Source: Phytophthora sp. 'mugwort' | Taxonomy: Eukaryota; Oomycota; Peronosporomycetes; Peronosporales; Peronosporaceae | Assembly: GCA_033558025.1 (NCBI GenBank) | Contig: JAUCEF010000017.1 | Location: 806,001-870,000 of the forward strand | Reading direction: 5' to 3' | Length of the DNA stretch: 64,000 nt | Part shown: one piece after another, positions 36,952-47,290 of the stretch | How positions within the stretch are numbered: the stretch's first letter is position 1 | How the letters are laid out: every line of letters begins with the position of its first letter | Position numbers and translations under genes: made by a program | Notes under the pieces: generated by a model | Told to the model about the DNA's origin: nothing | The model's input: the letters and a program-made list of their open reading frames with translations, nothing else | Database searches by the model: none

Positions 36952-37082
36952 GACACATATGTGAAGACGACGACTTCGACGGGAACTACCGCTTAAACGA
37001 GGCTAGGAGCATAAATTGAATTGCACGTCGCTAATATAGATGCTTTTGTCTAACTACTAACTGTCCCACAGATTCTTACATG

Positions 37083-37273
37083 AGTAGTATATACTGACAT
37101 ATTACGCCGGCAGTTTTTTTCTCTTAACATATTTTTACAAGGAGAGTAGGTTTTAATCGTTTCTAATACCCAGCTGCTGTTTCTAACCTGACAACCAATC
37201 GATAGCCTCAGAGCGTACGGAGTCATTTAACTCATATTAACCATGTCTGATAAGGGTTAAATCTTCTTCAACG
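37083..37273 (+). repeat. Left inverted terminal repeat of the Polinton
   Basis: Aligns with the reverse complement of 54000-54189. Shared blocks include AGTAGTATATACTG, TTACGCCGG, AACATATTTTTACAA, TAATCGTTTCTA, TAGCCTCAGAGCGTA and GGAGTCATTTAACTCATATTA. By eye roughly one position in eight differs, so the two repeats have diverged since insertion. Confidence 0.93.
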
Positions 37274-37459
37274 ATAGCCGGTGGGGGACAAGGCTTACCG
37301 GTATTACGTCTCCGTTTCTACTGACCTCTCACCATTGGTTGGAATCAGACTACATCTATGTGACAGCGCTTCATCGCCCTTTCTTTTCCCGCTTGGGTAC
37401 GGTACCAAATTTTCTCCCTCCCTTCTCTCTCATTCGAGAATCTGCCGCGTCGAAGAAAG

Positions 37460-39238
37460 ATGGTGCTGCTGAACTGCGTCGTCGTTGAAGAAGGACAAGT
37501 GGGGAGCGCGATTGTTGTCAAGATTGGAGACGGGGAGACGGTGGCCCTCCTGAAGGAGGCGGTCAAGGTGTTAAAGATGTATTAGTTCCCTGCCGACAAG
37601 TTGCGGCTCTTTCTGGTGAAGACGGCGGAAGACTCGTGGCTGAAGTGGGAGGATCCTTTTGTGCGCCGAATGCGCAACGGCGAGACCCCCGAGGATGTGG
37701 CCAGTCTCTACATGAAGGAGGAATTGGACAATCCGCTGAGCAAGATCAGCACGAAATTATCCAGCGAATTTCCCGAGGAGACGATCCAGGTGCTGGTGGT
37801 GGCTCCGCAGCAATGGACCTCGGCTCCAATTGTCTCCCAAGATGGTGTTACGATCACTGCAGTGATCCTTTCCTATCACAATTCCCGACGGTCGACCAAG
37901 TTGGTGATTGGCTTGGATTTTCGTCGTTGCTGCCGTTGGCTGAACGTCAAAAATTTTACGTACGTTCTTCGTACAAGTCGATCGCTGCTCTAGCACTGTC
38001 AAAGGTGAATCCAAACCGCCGGAAGTATGCAGTCATTACGGGCACGCCTGGGGTTGATAAGTCGGTGTTCGTCTTCTATGTTATGTGGAGGTTGATCAAG
38101 GACAGGAAGCGTGTGTTGTTTTTCTCCAAGAAGGGACCGCTTTACTTTGATGGGTGGACAATGTTCCAATGCAAGTTTTTGCCGAACAAGTTTGACCAAC
38201 GATTTTGGTCGCCTGAGCTGTGGTGCCTTGTGGACTCGATCGATCCAACTGGTATGCCGGAACGGCCGATAGAGGACTGCTCAGTTCTTCTCTCAAGCAC
38301 ACCGCGGCGGGATTGTATTGCTGAATTCAAGAAACAAGTTCCGACTCCAGATGTATTGTACATGCCATTGTGGACGAAAGAAGAGCTCAGCACAATCGCT
38401 CCTTTGTATCCAAATGCTCACGATGAGTGGGAGAATCGATTTGAGTGTCTGGGTGGTGTGCCTCGCCTGGTGTTGCATGACATTGAAACTGACCCGCTAG
38501 TGTTGCTGGAGTCCGCATGCAAGAGTTGCTCTCTCGACGATTGCATTACGTCGATGTCTATCTACGTGGAGATCAACTCGAAGACCAAGAACGTTCAGAC
38601 GCTGATTCACATTCACAGTCAAGAACCGTATCGACTGTACGAAGTTGTCTATGCATCAGAATTGGCGATTCAAGTGGTTGCTCGAACGAAGCGGCGATCG
38701 GATCGCGCACACGTGCAAAGCCTTTTCAGCTCGTGCGATGGAAACCCGCTAGCCCAATCGCTATGCGGATACATCTCTGAGCCTCATTGCATGAACCTGT
38801 TAGAGCAGGGTGGGTCTTTTGTATATCAGGAGCTGTTTGTCGGGCGGTGAGATGCGAAAGCGCGACACGATTAAACGCAAACGAGGTACCCCAAATAGTG
38901 AAGATGAAGAAAGAATAGACATCCCACAGTCATCGCAGCCTCGGCAAACAGCGGAGCGGGTGGAAGTCGGTCAACTTTCAAATCAGCTGTACGTGCCTCG
39001 GACATCGAATTATACTGCTATTGATGCGTGGATGCCGCAGTTCGGTGGATTCCAAATGACTGTGGGAAAGACGCATGACATCAAGGGCGGAGCGGCAGAT
39101 GATTTGGCGAAACTGGGTGCGAATGGCAATCGACTGTTCTTTTTGCTTCCACCACTCTACTACAAGTATTTTACCAAAAAGACACCTCAAACCATCGAGC
39201 AGTTTGCAATCCTTGTTCCGTATCCCGAACAGGTATAA
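37460..39238 (+). pseudogene. Crinkler (CRN) family effector, P-loop NTPase plus nuclease-like C-terminus, broken
   Basis: CRN proteins are oomycete host-translocated effectors. The N-terminal ubiquitin-like header begins at the ATG at 37460 and contains LRLFLVK, a variant of the LFLAK motif, and the header-end signature QVLVVAP. A TAG at 37583-37585 interrupts it. A frame change between about 37800 and 37870 leads into a P-loop NTPase (ITGTPGVDKSVFVFYVMW), whose Walker A has Asp where the second Gly belongs. CRN-typical segments follow (MPLWTKEELSTIAPLYPNA, CLGGVPRLVL). A second frame change near 38848 leads to the C-terminal nuclease-like domain (AIDAWMPQFGGFQMTVGK, HDIKGG) and a stop at 39236-39238. 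No obvious secretion signal is seen. It lies inside the Polinton, about 185 bp from its left repeat. Confidence 0.85.
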
Positions 39239-39374
39239 TATATGAGTGTATCAGCTTCTCTTTCACGGCCTACGAGACTTTACTTCGTAATCTATTCGTC
39301 ATTGGACAACAGGAGTGCATCACGCACAATCCTTTTTTCAATCCGGATAAATATAAAGTTGTTAATATACGAAG

Positions 39375-39566
39375 ATGACGTACTCTCCTGAGCAATACCT
39401 GGCTAAAAAAGAGCGCATCAAGGAGGCGCAAAAGAGCTACTATCAGCGCACTCGTGAAACTCGGTTTGGCTATCAAAAGTGGTATGACGACAAGAACAGA
39501 GATCAGATTCGGATTCGCAAGCGAAAACCTAGAAGCGAACCTAAGAATGAAAACGAACTTAACTAA
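39375..39566 (+). CDS. Small basic protein of unknown function (Polinton)
   Basis: An intact 63-residue frame starting ATG at 39375. Strongly basic and tyrosine-rich, with KKERIKEAQKSYYQR and ending in RIRKRKPRSEPKNE. The charge suggests nucleic-acid binding, possibly a virion core peptide, but I recognise no family. It sits between the CRN pseudogene and the polymerase on the same strand. Confidence 0.5.
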   Translation: MTYSPEQYLAKKERIKEAQKSYYQRTRETRFGYQKWYDDKNRDQIRIRKRKPRSEPKNENELN

Positions 39567-41341
39567 TTAATTAGTTTTTTTCGCATAAAAAGTCAAGCCA
39601 TGTATGTAGGGGGCACCTACACCATCTGAATTAATTAATTAAAATTCAAAACCTTTCTATGGGACCATGATATAAAGTCAATCCTGATATATCATCCAAT
39701 AATTATAAAGTCATCTCCACGAGAATAATATAGCTACAAATAAAAAAAAATAAAGCAAATATGCTGCCTTACGAACGTAAAGGACTAACGATTAATACTA
39801 ATTGAGGTACCAATTATCGCGTCAAGGTTCGAGGTACAACCGATAAGATGGTATATGTTAGCAACATCACTCGTCCGTGCAGTCAAAAGCTGGTCGCAAA
39901 GCAATACAGGGTTTCTATCAAAGACTTAACGAAGCACATATCTAAGGACTATAAGACCGGCTCCAAGTATCGCTTCTACAGCGGTCAGCATATGGAGTCT
40001 CATCTATAAGGTATTCAACCGTCTGAGTTCTACGACAAGCTTGAGCACGTTCGCTCCACACAAACCAATGCGTTCAAGGTGAATGTCGCTCTCGGGTACG
40101 ACCTGATTTGTCTCAGCGATGAGAATAAACACGATACTTTCAGCCGAATCTAGGTATACCTACGTATTTAATACTCCTGTTGCGGTCAATAGTAAGGCTG
40201 ATATTCGAAAGAAATTATTTCATAAATCAGGTCCATGGACTGGCTAACACGCTTAACTACCCCAGCGCTGGATACAAGGTCAAGGCGATTACTGGATTTA
40301 AGATTTTCATCTACCATCGCAACCATGTTCTTGGTAATAGCAAAGCTGTCATTCCTAAGGTCATTCGCGAAAACAAGCATGTCATCAACTTTCCCAAGAC
40401 GAACAACAAATGCGTCTTCCATTGCATTGCATGGCATTTGCTATAAGACCCTAAGAAGGGTCCTCGAAGAACCAGGCTCAAAGTGAAGGAGGTATTCAAG
40501 CGATACTGTTCTTTTAAGGGTACTTTTAGCCTATTGACCTTCTTCAATTCGATGAGGTTGAGGACTGTTTCCAGCTCGCTATCAATGATTATAAGATGGA
40601 TATTGCTTCAGGGGGTGTTGAATGCATTCGTCGCTCGGACAAGGAGTTTGAATCTATGGCCATTCTATCTCATGAGAACCACGCTCTGTACATTAAGAGC
40701 ATCGATATGCTTCAAAGCAAGTATCAATGCCCTAAGTGTGATATGGTCTTCATTAGCGCAGACAAGCTTAGCAACCATAAGAAAAACCAATGTGAGCTTG
40801 TCAATATTGAGAGTTTCCCAGCTGAGCCAACTATTGACAGACCGCCTCAGAACTCCATCAAATCAATGCTAGCGAAGTACTATATTAAGAATATTGATCA
40901 CTACATCGATCACTTCATCGTGTATGATTTTGAGGCCATACTGAAGCCGACGGGGAAGTAAGATGCTTTATAAATGATGAGCCAAAAGCTTTGTTAAAAG
41001 GTACGTTTGATTACACTAGCAAAGTCAGTTTGCGGATACAGGAGTACAATGTTCAAAAGTACGAGCCATTCTCGAGAAGATTATCAAAACTCATGACTTT
41101 AGTGGTATCGAGATCCCTCGATTAAAGCTTAGGAAGAAGTACTCAATGGATGACGTTTTAACGGGATCAAGGATGGCACTTATGCCGGTTTCTTCAATTT
41201 TCAACAAGACAATTTCCTTCGGGAAGGAGAGGTCTGCTTATGGGAAAATCAAGCAACAGCTCGATCAAGTATCAGTGTTGGAGTTTAACTCTGGTAGATA
41301 CGATATCAATTTGATTAAGCGCGACTTATTCGCCATCATTA

Positions 41342-41416
41342 GTACGTCGAACATCAAATCTGTAAGAATCCACATGTAGTTTGGATTCTTGATAACAGGA
41401 TTGATGTTCGACGTAC
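41342..41416. repeat. Fold-back inverted repeat within the polymerase gene (first)
   Basis: GTACGTCGAACATCAA at 41342-41357 is the exact reverse complement of 41401-41416. Inner blocks AAGAATCC (left) and GGATTCTT (right) also pair. The arms are about 30 bp with small gaps around a short loop. It follows the exonuclease II region and coincides with a break in the reading frame. Confidence 0.9.
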
Positions 41417-43552
41417 CAATGACGGAGAATAGGTCGCTCAAGCTACATGTGCATTGCTACTTCGGACATGAAGATGCTTGATATTAGCAGCTATGTTCCT
41501 GCTGGAACAAGCTATGAAAAGTATCTTAGTACATATCTCGGTGGATGCATGTGTGATGACAAGATTCAATTTGTCTGTGGTCTTGGCAAGGGGCTATCTC
41601 ATACGAGTACATCAAAGATTTCGAGGTGCTCAAAAAAACCAACATCCCTCTTAAATCAGCACTCGACACTGCTCTTCGTGGTACCAGCGTTACTAACGCT
41701 GACAATGAGCAGATAAAGTTCGTGTGGAAGCACTATGAAATGAAGTCTATCAAAGATTTACTCATCTGGTACAATAACTTATATGTAGTACTATTCATCA
41801 AGGCTATCGAGGCTCAGCGTGAGTTGTTTAAGCGTTTTGATCTCGACATGTTCGCTGATGGTGTCTCGTTTCCGGGCCTCTCGGAGAAGGTTATGTATCA
41901 AATTGCTTTAGCAAGCTCCAAGACCCTGTTAAAGCACCTGCTACATCTTTCAGATTCCCAGCTAAGCGTATGAGTGGCTACAAGCATCAGGATGTAGATG
42001 CCAAGCGTGAGTTCAATATGACCCTTGATCACTTGGACACATTGCTGAAAAAGCAAAAATATCTGTGTGGTCTGTGCTGGTGTCAGCTGACTGTCGATAC
42101 TGCATCAGCCGATCGTATCAATAACAATTTTGGGTATATTGACGGTAATGTCCCCATCGCATGCGTCCAATGCAACGTCGCACGCAAGAACATGTCAATC
42201 GGTGGATTTCGTTTCAAGAAGCTACTGGGATTTACTCGGACAAGCTTGTCTATTCGATTGACAGGGAAGAGAAGGACATCTACGGCAAAATGAAGGAAAG
42301 CTTTGCTGGCGACCATCAATCATCTTCAACCGCTACGCTAAGCGCAACGAGACGAAGATTCGCGGTGGTAAGCTCGTGAAAAAGATCATCGGCTACGACG
42401 CCAATGCTCTATACCTCTGGGCTCTTGGTAATAACATGCCTTGCGGACGCCTTGCCACTATTGAAGCTTATCCAAATATTGTTGAGGACACCCAGATCGA
42501 CAACATCTTTGGCTTTCTTGAGTGTGAAATTCGAACTCCAGATCACTTGAAATGGTATTTTATCCCATTTTCAAAAATACAGTGATCGACTGTATTAACG
42601 AGAAGGTCATTGGTGATCATGTTTGATTACAACGAAGCACGAGAAAAGAACAAATCCAAGCCTGCTCGCAAGTTGATAGGAAGCTACTTTGGTGAAAAAG
42701 GATTCTGATCTACATCCCCAACTCAGTGGTATCTGTCTCATGGAATGGAAATTACTAAAACTTACAGCTTCATCGAAGCCAGCGCCCACAATACTTTTTC
42801 TCCATTTATGGAGGCTGTCTTGAGTGCACGTCGTGTCGGTGATGAGGATAAGAGCAAGGCCATGATTGCTGAGATGATGAAATTGGATGGTAACTCAGCA
42901 TTTGGGCGATCGGGCATCGACATGAGTAAGCACAAACAGGTGAAGTATGAGTCGAAGGATGATAAGATCAAATCGCGTGTTAAGCCACTTCATGTTTCAT
43001 GGATTAGAGGAGTTGAACGGTTCATGTGAGATAAACATGAAGAAGCGTCGCCTCAATAACAAGAACCCAAGTCATTTGTCCATAGCCATCTATCAGCTTG
43101 CGAAGCTATGCATGCTCGAGTTCTACTACGATTGCATTGACTTCTATTTCGATCGATCCGACTTCCAGTATCAAGAGATGGATACGGACTCTGCCTACAT
43201 CGCTTTCAGCAGCAATAATCCATTCCAGGAGTGCGTCAAACCTGAGCTACGTGATCACTTTAAACAGCACAAGTACAATTGGTTCCCACGCGACTACAAC
43301 ACGGAAGTAGCTATGTTTGACCGTCGTACCCCTGCTCAGTTCAAGGATGAATGGTCAGGCGATGCCATGGTCTCACTCTCGAGTAAGAACTATATTTGCT
43401 ATCTTCCAGACGGGGACTCATACAAGGTGAAGGTTTCAGCTAAGGGTGTGCAGCAGACTCGCGGTCGTAATGAGGATGTACTCAACCCTCTGAGTTTTGA
43501 GTCTGTTGTTCGCGACCGCATCACCCTTCAAGGTACTAACGAGGAGTTTTGG

Positions 43553-43637
43553 TCTGACTGTATGTGATGATTGATTTAGTTTCTTTTGACATTTAGATTG
43601 TCAAAAGAAACTAAATCAATCATCATATACAGTCAGA
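43553..43637. repeat. Fold-back inverted repeat within the polymerase gene (second)
   Basis: The left arm at 43553-43591 and right arm at 43599-43637 are 39 bp each with a single mismatch (G/A at the twelfth position), around a 7-nt loop TTTAGAT. It ends the upstream frame with a TGA; polymerase-like sequence (TKTALAYFYVKRQ) resumes right after the second arm. Confidence 0.95.
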
Positions 43638-43820
43638 CTAAAACTGCCCTAGCATATTTCTACGTCAAGCGACAAGTGCTTGAAGATGGAATCAGTACCA
43701 TCGCACTCGATATTTAGATGTTCTTCTACCTGCCCCATATTTTGTTTGAATATTATATATGATTCATGAGGGTGAGGTCGCTGACCACACGCACAAGTGC
43801 GAGCGACGTACTAAGCAAAC

Positions 43821-44816
43821 TATAACGCCAAAACTGGTTATGGTGGGGCTCAAGCGCTTTATCATAAGGCTCGAGATCTAGATCCTCAAATAACTTTAAA
43901 GAATGTGAAGGATTGGTATGCTACTCAGTCAGATATTAGCGATTTCAAAAGGAAAATAAAACTTTTGATGGGTTCAAGTTGCCTCCGATACCCCAACTCC
44001 TGGCAAATAGATCTTGCTTTCTGGGGGAAACAACCGATTCTGACTGCTATCAATATCAACTCCCGCATCGGATATGCAAAGGTTTTGTTGAATAAAACTG
44101 CGCCTAATGTTTTGACAGCCCTCAAAGCGTTTGTTCGACTACACAAAGTTGAAATTTAACAAGCGATAATGAAAGTGAATTTTTGAATGCACACGCTCGA
44201 GAATTGTTAAAGCAAAAAAGATCGAGCACTTCAACAACAAGCCCGGTGATCATGAAACTATGGGAAAACTGAACGATTCAACCGAACTATAAAGCAGAGA
44301 CTAACCAAAATGTCTCCTAAGCGGATTACACAAAAGCTAATCAGCGACGTTATTGGCAACTACAACAGCTCTGTTCATCAATCAATTGGAATGACGCCAA
44401 ATGAAGCCAAAGGCCAAGTAATGGAGGCAGATCTGACTCATAAGCAAGCTGAAGCTGATAAGACTGAGAACGAATTCATCGTTGGTATTAATGTGCTCTA
44501 TCGAGTCAAGAAAAGAACGTTTAAAAAGAAAGCTGCACGTGGGAGCAAGGCTGTATATTGAGTGGTAAGGATTGATGGCTATCGAGTCCAAATTCGCTCA
44601 AATAATGGTCATACACTTTACAAAGCTCCAAATGACCTCAAGAAGGTTCAATCAGAGACCACTGAGGCTACAATCAATCGAGGCGATATCCTTGAAGCTG
44701 AGAAGATCTTAGATCACAAAAAGATGCGAACTGGTAAGTTCAAGTACTTCATTCGGTGGCTGGGAAATGAACCTGATTCCTGGGAGCCGCAAGATAATCT
44801 CAGATTAGTTAAATAA
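43821..44816 (+). pseudogene. Retroviral-type integrase with C-terminal chromodomain (Polinton INT)
   Basis: Polinton integrase, the enzyme that inserts the element and generates 6-bp duplications. The N-terminal part, YNAKTGYGGAQALYHKAR, is family-typical. The catalytic residues are in WQIDLAFW (first Asp), TSDNESEFLN (second Asp, in a shifted frame at about 44162-44190) and a degenerate third motif near 44255-44290 where GKLERFNRT would be expected. A second intact frame (44310-44561) reads NSSVHQSIGMTPNEA. The segment at 44562-44816 ends with a chromodomain (KILDHKKMRTGKFKYFIRW, SWEPQDNLR). Breaks: TAA near 44157-44159, frame changes to 44310, TGA at 44559-44561. Confidence 0.88.
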
Positions 44817-45001
44817 GACTAGAAGATCGACTCTTGAAAAGGAGTATTGGCTGAAGCAAAAAAAATGAGATATAATTTGCTAGATAATGAATTTGATAGA
44901 GACATCCTCTTTAGCTTTGACTCAAGTATATTTTTTTCACTATTATATTAAGAGTTTTTGTAAATATCTGACTTGATATATATACACCAACCCATAAGAA
45001 T

Positions 45002-45217
45002 GTGCCAGAACTGCTTACAAAAGACCGTGAGCTTGGTAAGCTACGGCGAAAGTTGTGGGTCATTCAGGAAGTAAGCAGAATCAAGAACGAGCTGATGAAT
45101 CTCGATGCAGTATCAAAATTCCGTAAAACGGTTGTGAGTCGCAAGTATCAGTGTGAATTAGAAGCAATTTTTGATTTCCGTTTCATGTCATCAAGGATCG
45201 ATATATCAACCTACTAA
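45002..45217 (+). CDS. Small ORF, unknown (Polinton)
   Basis: A 71-residue frame, basic and helical in character (DRELGKLRRKLWVIQEVSRI), without an ATG at its start; an ATG two bases upstream is in another frame and yields only 24 residues. Could be a remnant of a longer gene. No family recognised. Confidence 0.3.
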   Translation: MPELLTKDRELGKLRRKLWVIQEVSRIKNELMNLDAVSKFRKTVVSRKYQCELEAIFDFRFMSSRIDISTY

Positions 45218-45293
45218 ATGAGAGAAATCATATTTGTCATTCATATTCAACATTTCGTCACGAATCAGTTATGCCTAGCTACTGAGAGCAATG

Positions 45294-45313
45294 GAGAGGG
45301 CGAAACCCCTCTC
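45294..45313. other. GC-rich hairpin between Polinton genes
   Basis: GAGAGGG at 45294-45300 pairs with CCCTCTC at 45307-45313 around a CGAAAC loop, inside an otherwise AT-rich region. It sits in a gap between two + strand ORFs. It may mark transcript ends, but nothing confirms that. Confidence 0.4.
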
Positions 45314-45416
45314 GGGCGTCCTTCGGATAGCCACCGAGGGTTGGGCGTGATCTTCGAGCCAACAGCATTGGCGAAATCGACAAACATAGTTTGTCTCGAT
45401 CGCTGGTAATTTAATT

Positions 45417-45644
45417 ATGACTACTCATGTTTTTTATGATAACCATGATATAAAAATAATGTTTCCAGATTTCTCATCCCTAGCTCAGAGAGAGCAAAAG
45501 CGACAAGAGCTTCTTGAACGATCTCAACGACGTGTTCAACAAGCTAAATCCAAACGACTCATGTACGAAGGTGCATCATGGACAAGCGACGTAGATAGCT
45601 ATGAGCACACTGAACTTAAAAATCGCTCAGACAGATTCGTCTGA
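45417..45644 (+). CDS. Small charged helical protein, unknown (Polinton)
   Basis: Intact 75-residue frame from ATG at 45417. Its middle is a charged helix (AQREQKRQELLERSQRRVQQ) that could be a coiled coil. Its last 44 bases overlap the start of the next gene in another frame, a compact arrangement typical of viral genomes. No family recognised. Confidence 0.5.
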   Translation: MTTHVFYDNHDIKIMFPDFSSLAQREQKRQELLERSQRRVQQAKSKRLMYEGASWTSDVDSYEHTELKNRSDRFV

Positions 45645-46654
45645 GCCGAAATCGGAGCATAAGGTTGTTGCTGGAAAGGCATTGACTGATTTACTAAGAA
45701 ATATTCGATGGATGAATACCTTTCTATTGCTGCTTAGTGAGTTGGACGTTGCACAAGAGACTGCTAGCAATGTTGAAGCCCCAGCAACAAAAGATGAGCT
45801 GAAAATGGTTGAGTATGTAAATGCTAGTCTCAAGATTATTCGAGATGTCATCTTCAGAAATGCATCTGATGTGAAAAAGCAAAGTGAGGAGCCATATGAT
45901 CACGATGAAGTCCTGCCGAAGATTCATGATGATGCCGAGACTGTTTTTCAAGCATATGGCGAGGCTCAGAAGCGATATGAAGCAGCTAAGGAAGATGTGA
46001 AAGGGTCAAACTTAAAATCTTTAAGATCAGCTTTAAAAGCTACACAATTGGCACTTAAAGCTACGAAGCCTGTATATAATTCTAAAGCTAAGCGATATTC
46101 TGGCGCTCGCCCTAAATTAGAAAGTCGTGGTCTAAACGGCGCTGGTGTAATTCCATTGGATGGAGTAGTCAGACGCGGTAGAACCTATAACCTGAATGAA
46201 ATTCAGGGGTTAGCAACACCTAGTGCGTATGTATATCGCCAGCTTGGTAGCAAGTACATTCGTTTGCCAGATCCGCCAAATACTAATTGTTCAGCCTAAC
46301 CGTCGGAAGTGCGGTCCTAAACGCCAGATTAGTGATAGTCTTCAAATCATGATTAGAACTCTTGTATATAAACAACATATTGACCAAGCTGCTTACGATA
46401 AGCTCAGCATCGAGGACAAAAAAAATGTTCAAGGAGATCCTTGCATCACCCATCTCGAGCATAATTTCCAGGATAAGCTCGAGGACCCGCTTCAGACTCT
46501 ACGAGCCCAGTATGATAAGCTAAAAGGAGAGCTTGAATTAGGCAATGTTGCTCCAAGCATCATAAAGCAGCTAAAGTCTCTGACTGTAGATATGCACAGC
46601 AATCAACTTATCAATGATAACGAATTTAGAGATATTTTCACTCGCCTACTATAG
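45601..46654 (+). pseudogene. Probable virion-associated protein of the Polinton, one frameshift
   Basis: Two + frames read as one protein of about 350 residues. The N-part (45601-46299) has helical, Ala/Lys-rich segments and a YNSKAKRYSGARPKLESRG stretch. The C-part (46290-46654) ends with LRAQYDKLKGELELGNVAP and SIIKQLKSLTVDM, a helical tail of the sort found in conserved but poorly characterised Polinton virion-associated proteins. The frame changes around 46285-46300. An inserted-looking PC pair also disturbs LEHNF upstream. Function inferred from position and tail pattern only. Confidence 0.5.
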
Positions 46655-46663
46655 TCAGAGATC

Positions 46664-46909
46664 ATGTTTTTCTTCAATCCGCGCATTATTTTAAGTTCTG
46701 GTGGCAGCTATGGTGATAACGCTGATTTTAATGTTGCTGAGCTTAAAGCTATCATGAATAACCTAATCATCAGCGATCGACCTCAGAAGACACAGGCAGC
46801 TGTGTGGGCAACTGATTTAGACAAAACTAACAAGAAGGTGGATACATCGACTCAGACCCAAGGTGGGGGAGTATCGGCTTACCAACCAAAGAAAAAAACA
46901 AAACTGTAA
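46664..46909 (+). CDS. Small protein, unknown (Polinton)
   Basis: Intact 81-residue frame, ATG at 46664, ten bases after the previous gene. Ends in a basic, Gly/Gln-rich tail (TQTQGGGVSAYQPKKKTKL). No recognised domain; co-oriented with the preceding virion-associated gene. Confidence 0.5.
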   Translation: MFFFNPRIILSSGGSYGDNADFNVAELKAIMNNLIISDRPQKTQAAVWATDLDKTNKKVDTSTQTQGGGVSAYQPKKKTKL

Positions 46910-47290
46910 AAACGTTTGCCATCTAACTTACTCCATTTCTCATGAGTTTATTTCGATATCCACGATATACGCTAATTTTTTCTATCACTAAGACTAATCT
47001 CAAGTATTGCAGATTCGCCATCAGGGCACTGTGTGAGGAGAAACACGCTATGGAGCGGGCGGAGCCCCTTCCGGGCGGCCTATGGCCTGCCATCACCTAA
47101 AACTGTGATTTGATCTTCAATAAAGTCGAGCCAATGATTTGACTTGGTTCATCGATAGTCAAATTTGTTCTGAGGTCTTTACTCGGTCTGCAACCCATGA
47201 TTATAATAACTCCAACGAAATTGCTTACTGAACCAGTCAGCTGTACATTTGGTAGTATGGATTGCTTCGGTTCGTATCATTGTCAAAGAC
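46910..47290. other. Gap between convergent Polinton genes, with a GC-rich inverted repeat
   Basis: No gene seen. Within it, around 47071-47091, GGGCGGCCTATGGCCTGCC folds into a short GC-rich hairpin in an AT-rich context, lying between the + strand ORF ending at 46909 and the end of the - strand fibre gene. The place suits a shared terminator. Confidence 0.35.

Larger units (their letters stand above)
39761..43717 (+). pseudogene. Protein-primed family B DNA polymerase (Polinton pPolB) with HNH-like insertion
   Basis: About 1300 codons on +, broken by stops (39803, 40007 and 40152 regions) and frame changes. N-terminal part of unknown role with an OTU-like motif NNKCVFHCIAWHL (about 40403-40441) and a C2H2-like finger YQCPKCDMVF ... 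LSNHKK. Exonuclease motifs: I (VYDFEAIL, about 40920), II (EFNSGRYDINLIK, 41282-41320), III (WYNNLYVVLF, 41770-41800, with Tyr in place of the usual Asp). An HNH-like zinc module follows (41970-42250). Polymerase motif A is GYDANALYLWAL (42390), B is KLDGNSAFGRSG (42880-42915), C is EMDTDSAYIAF (43177-43208). The C-terminus continues beyond a fold-back hairpin to a stop at 43715-43717. The family copies Polinton and related viral genomes from a protein primer. Confidence 0.88.
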
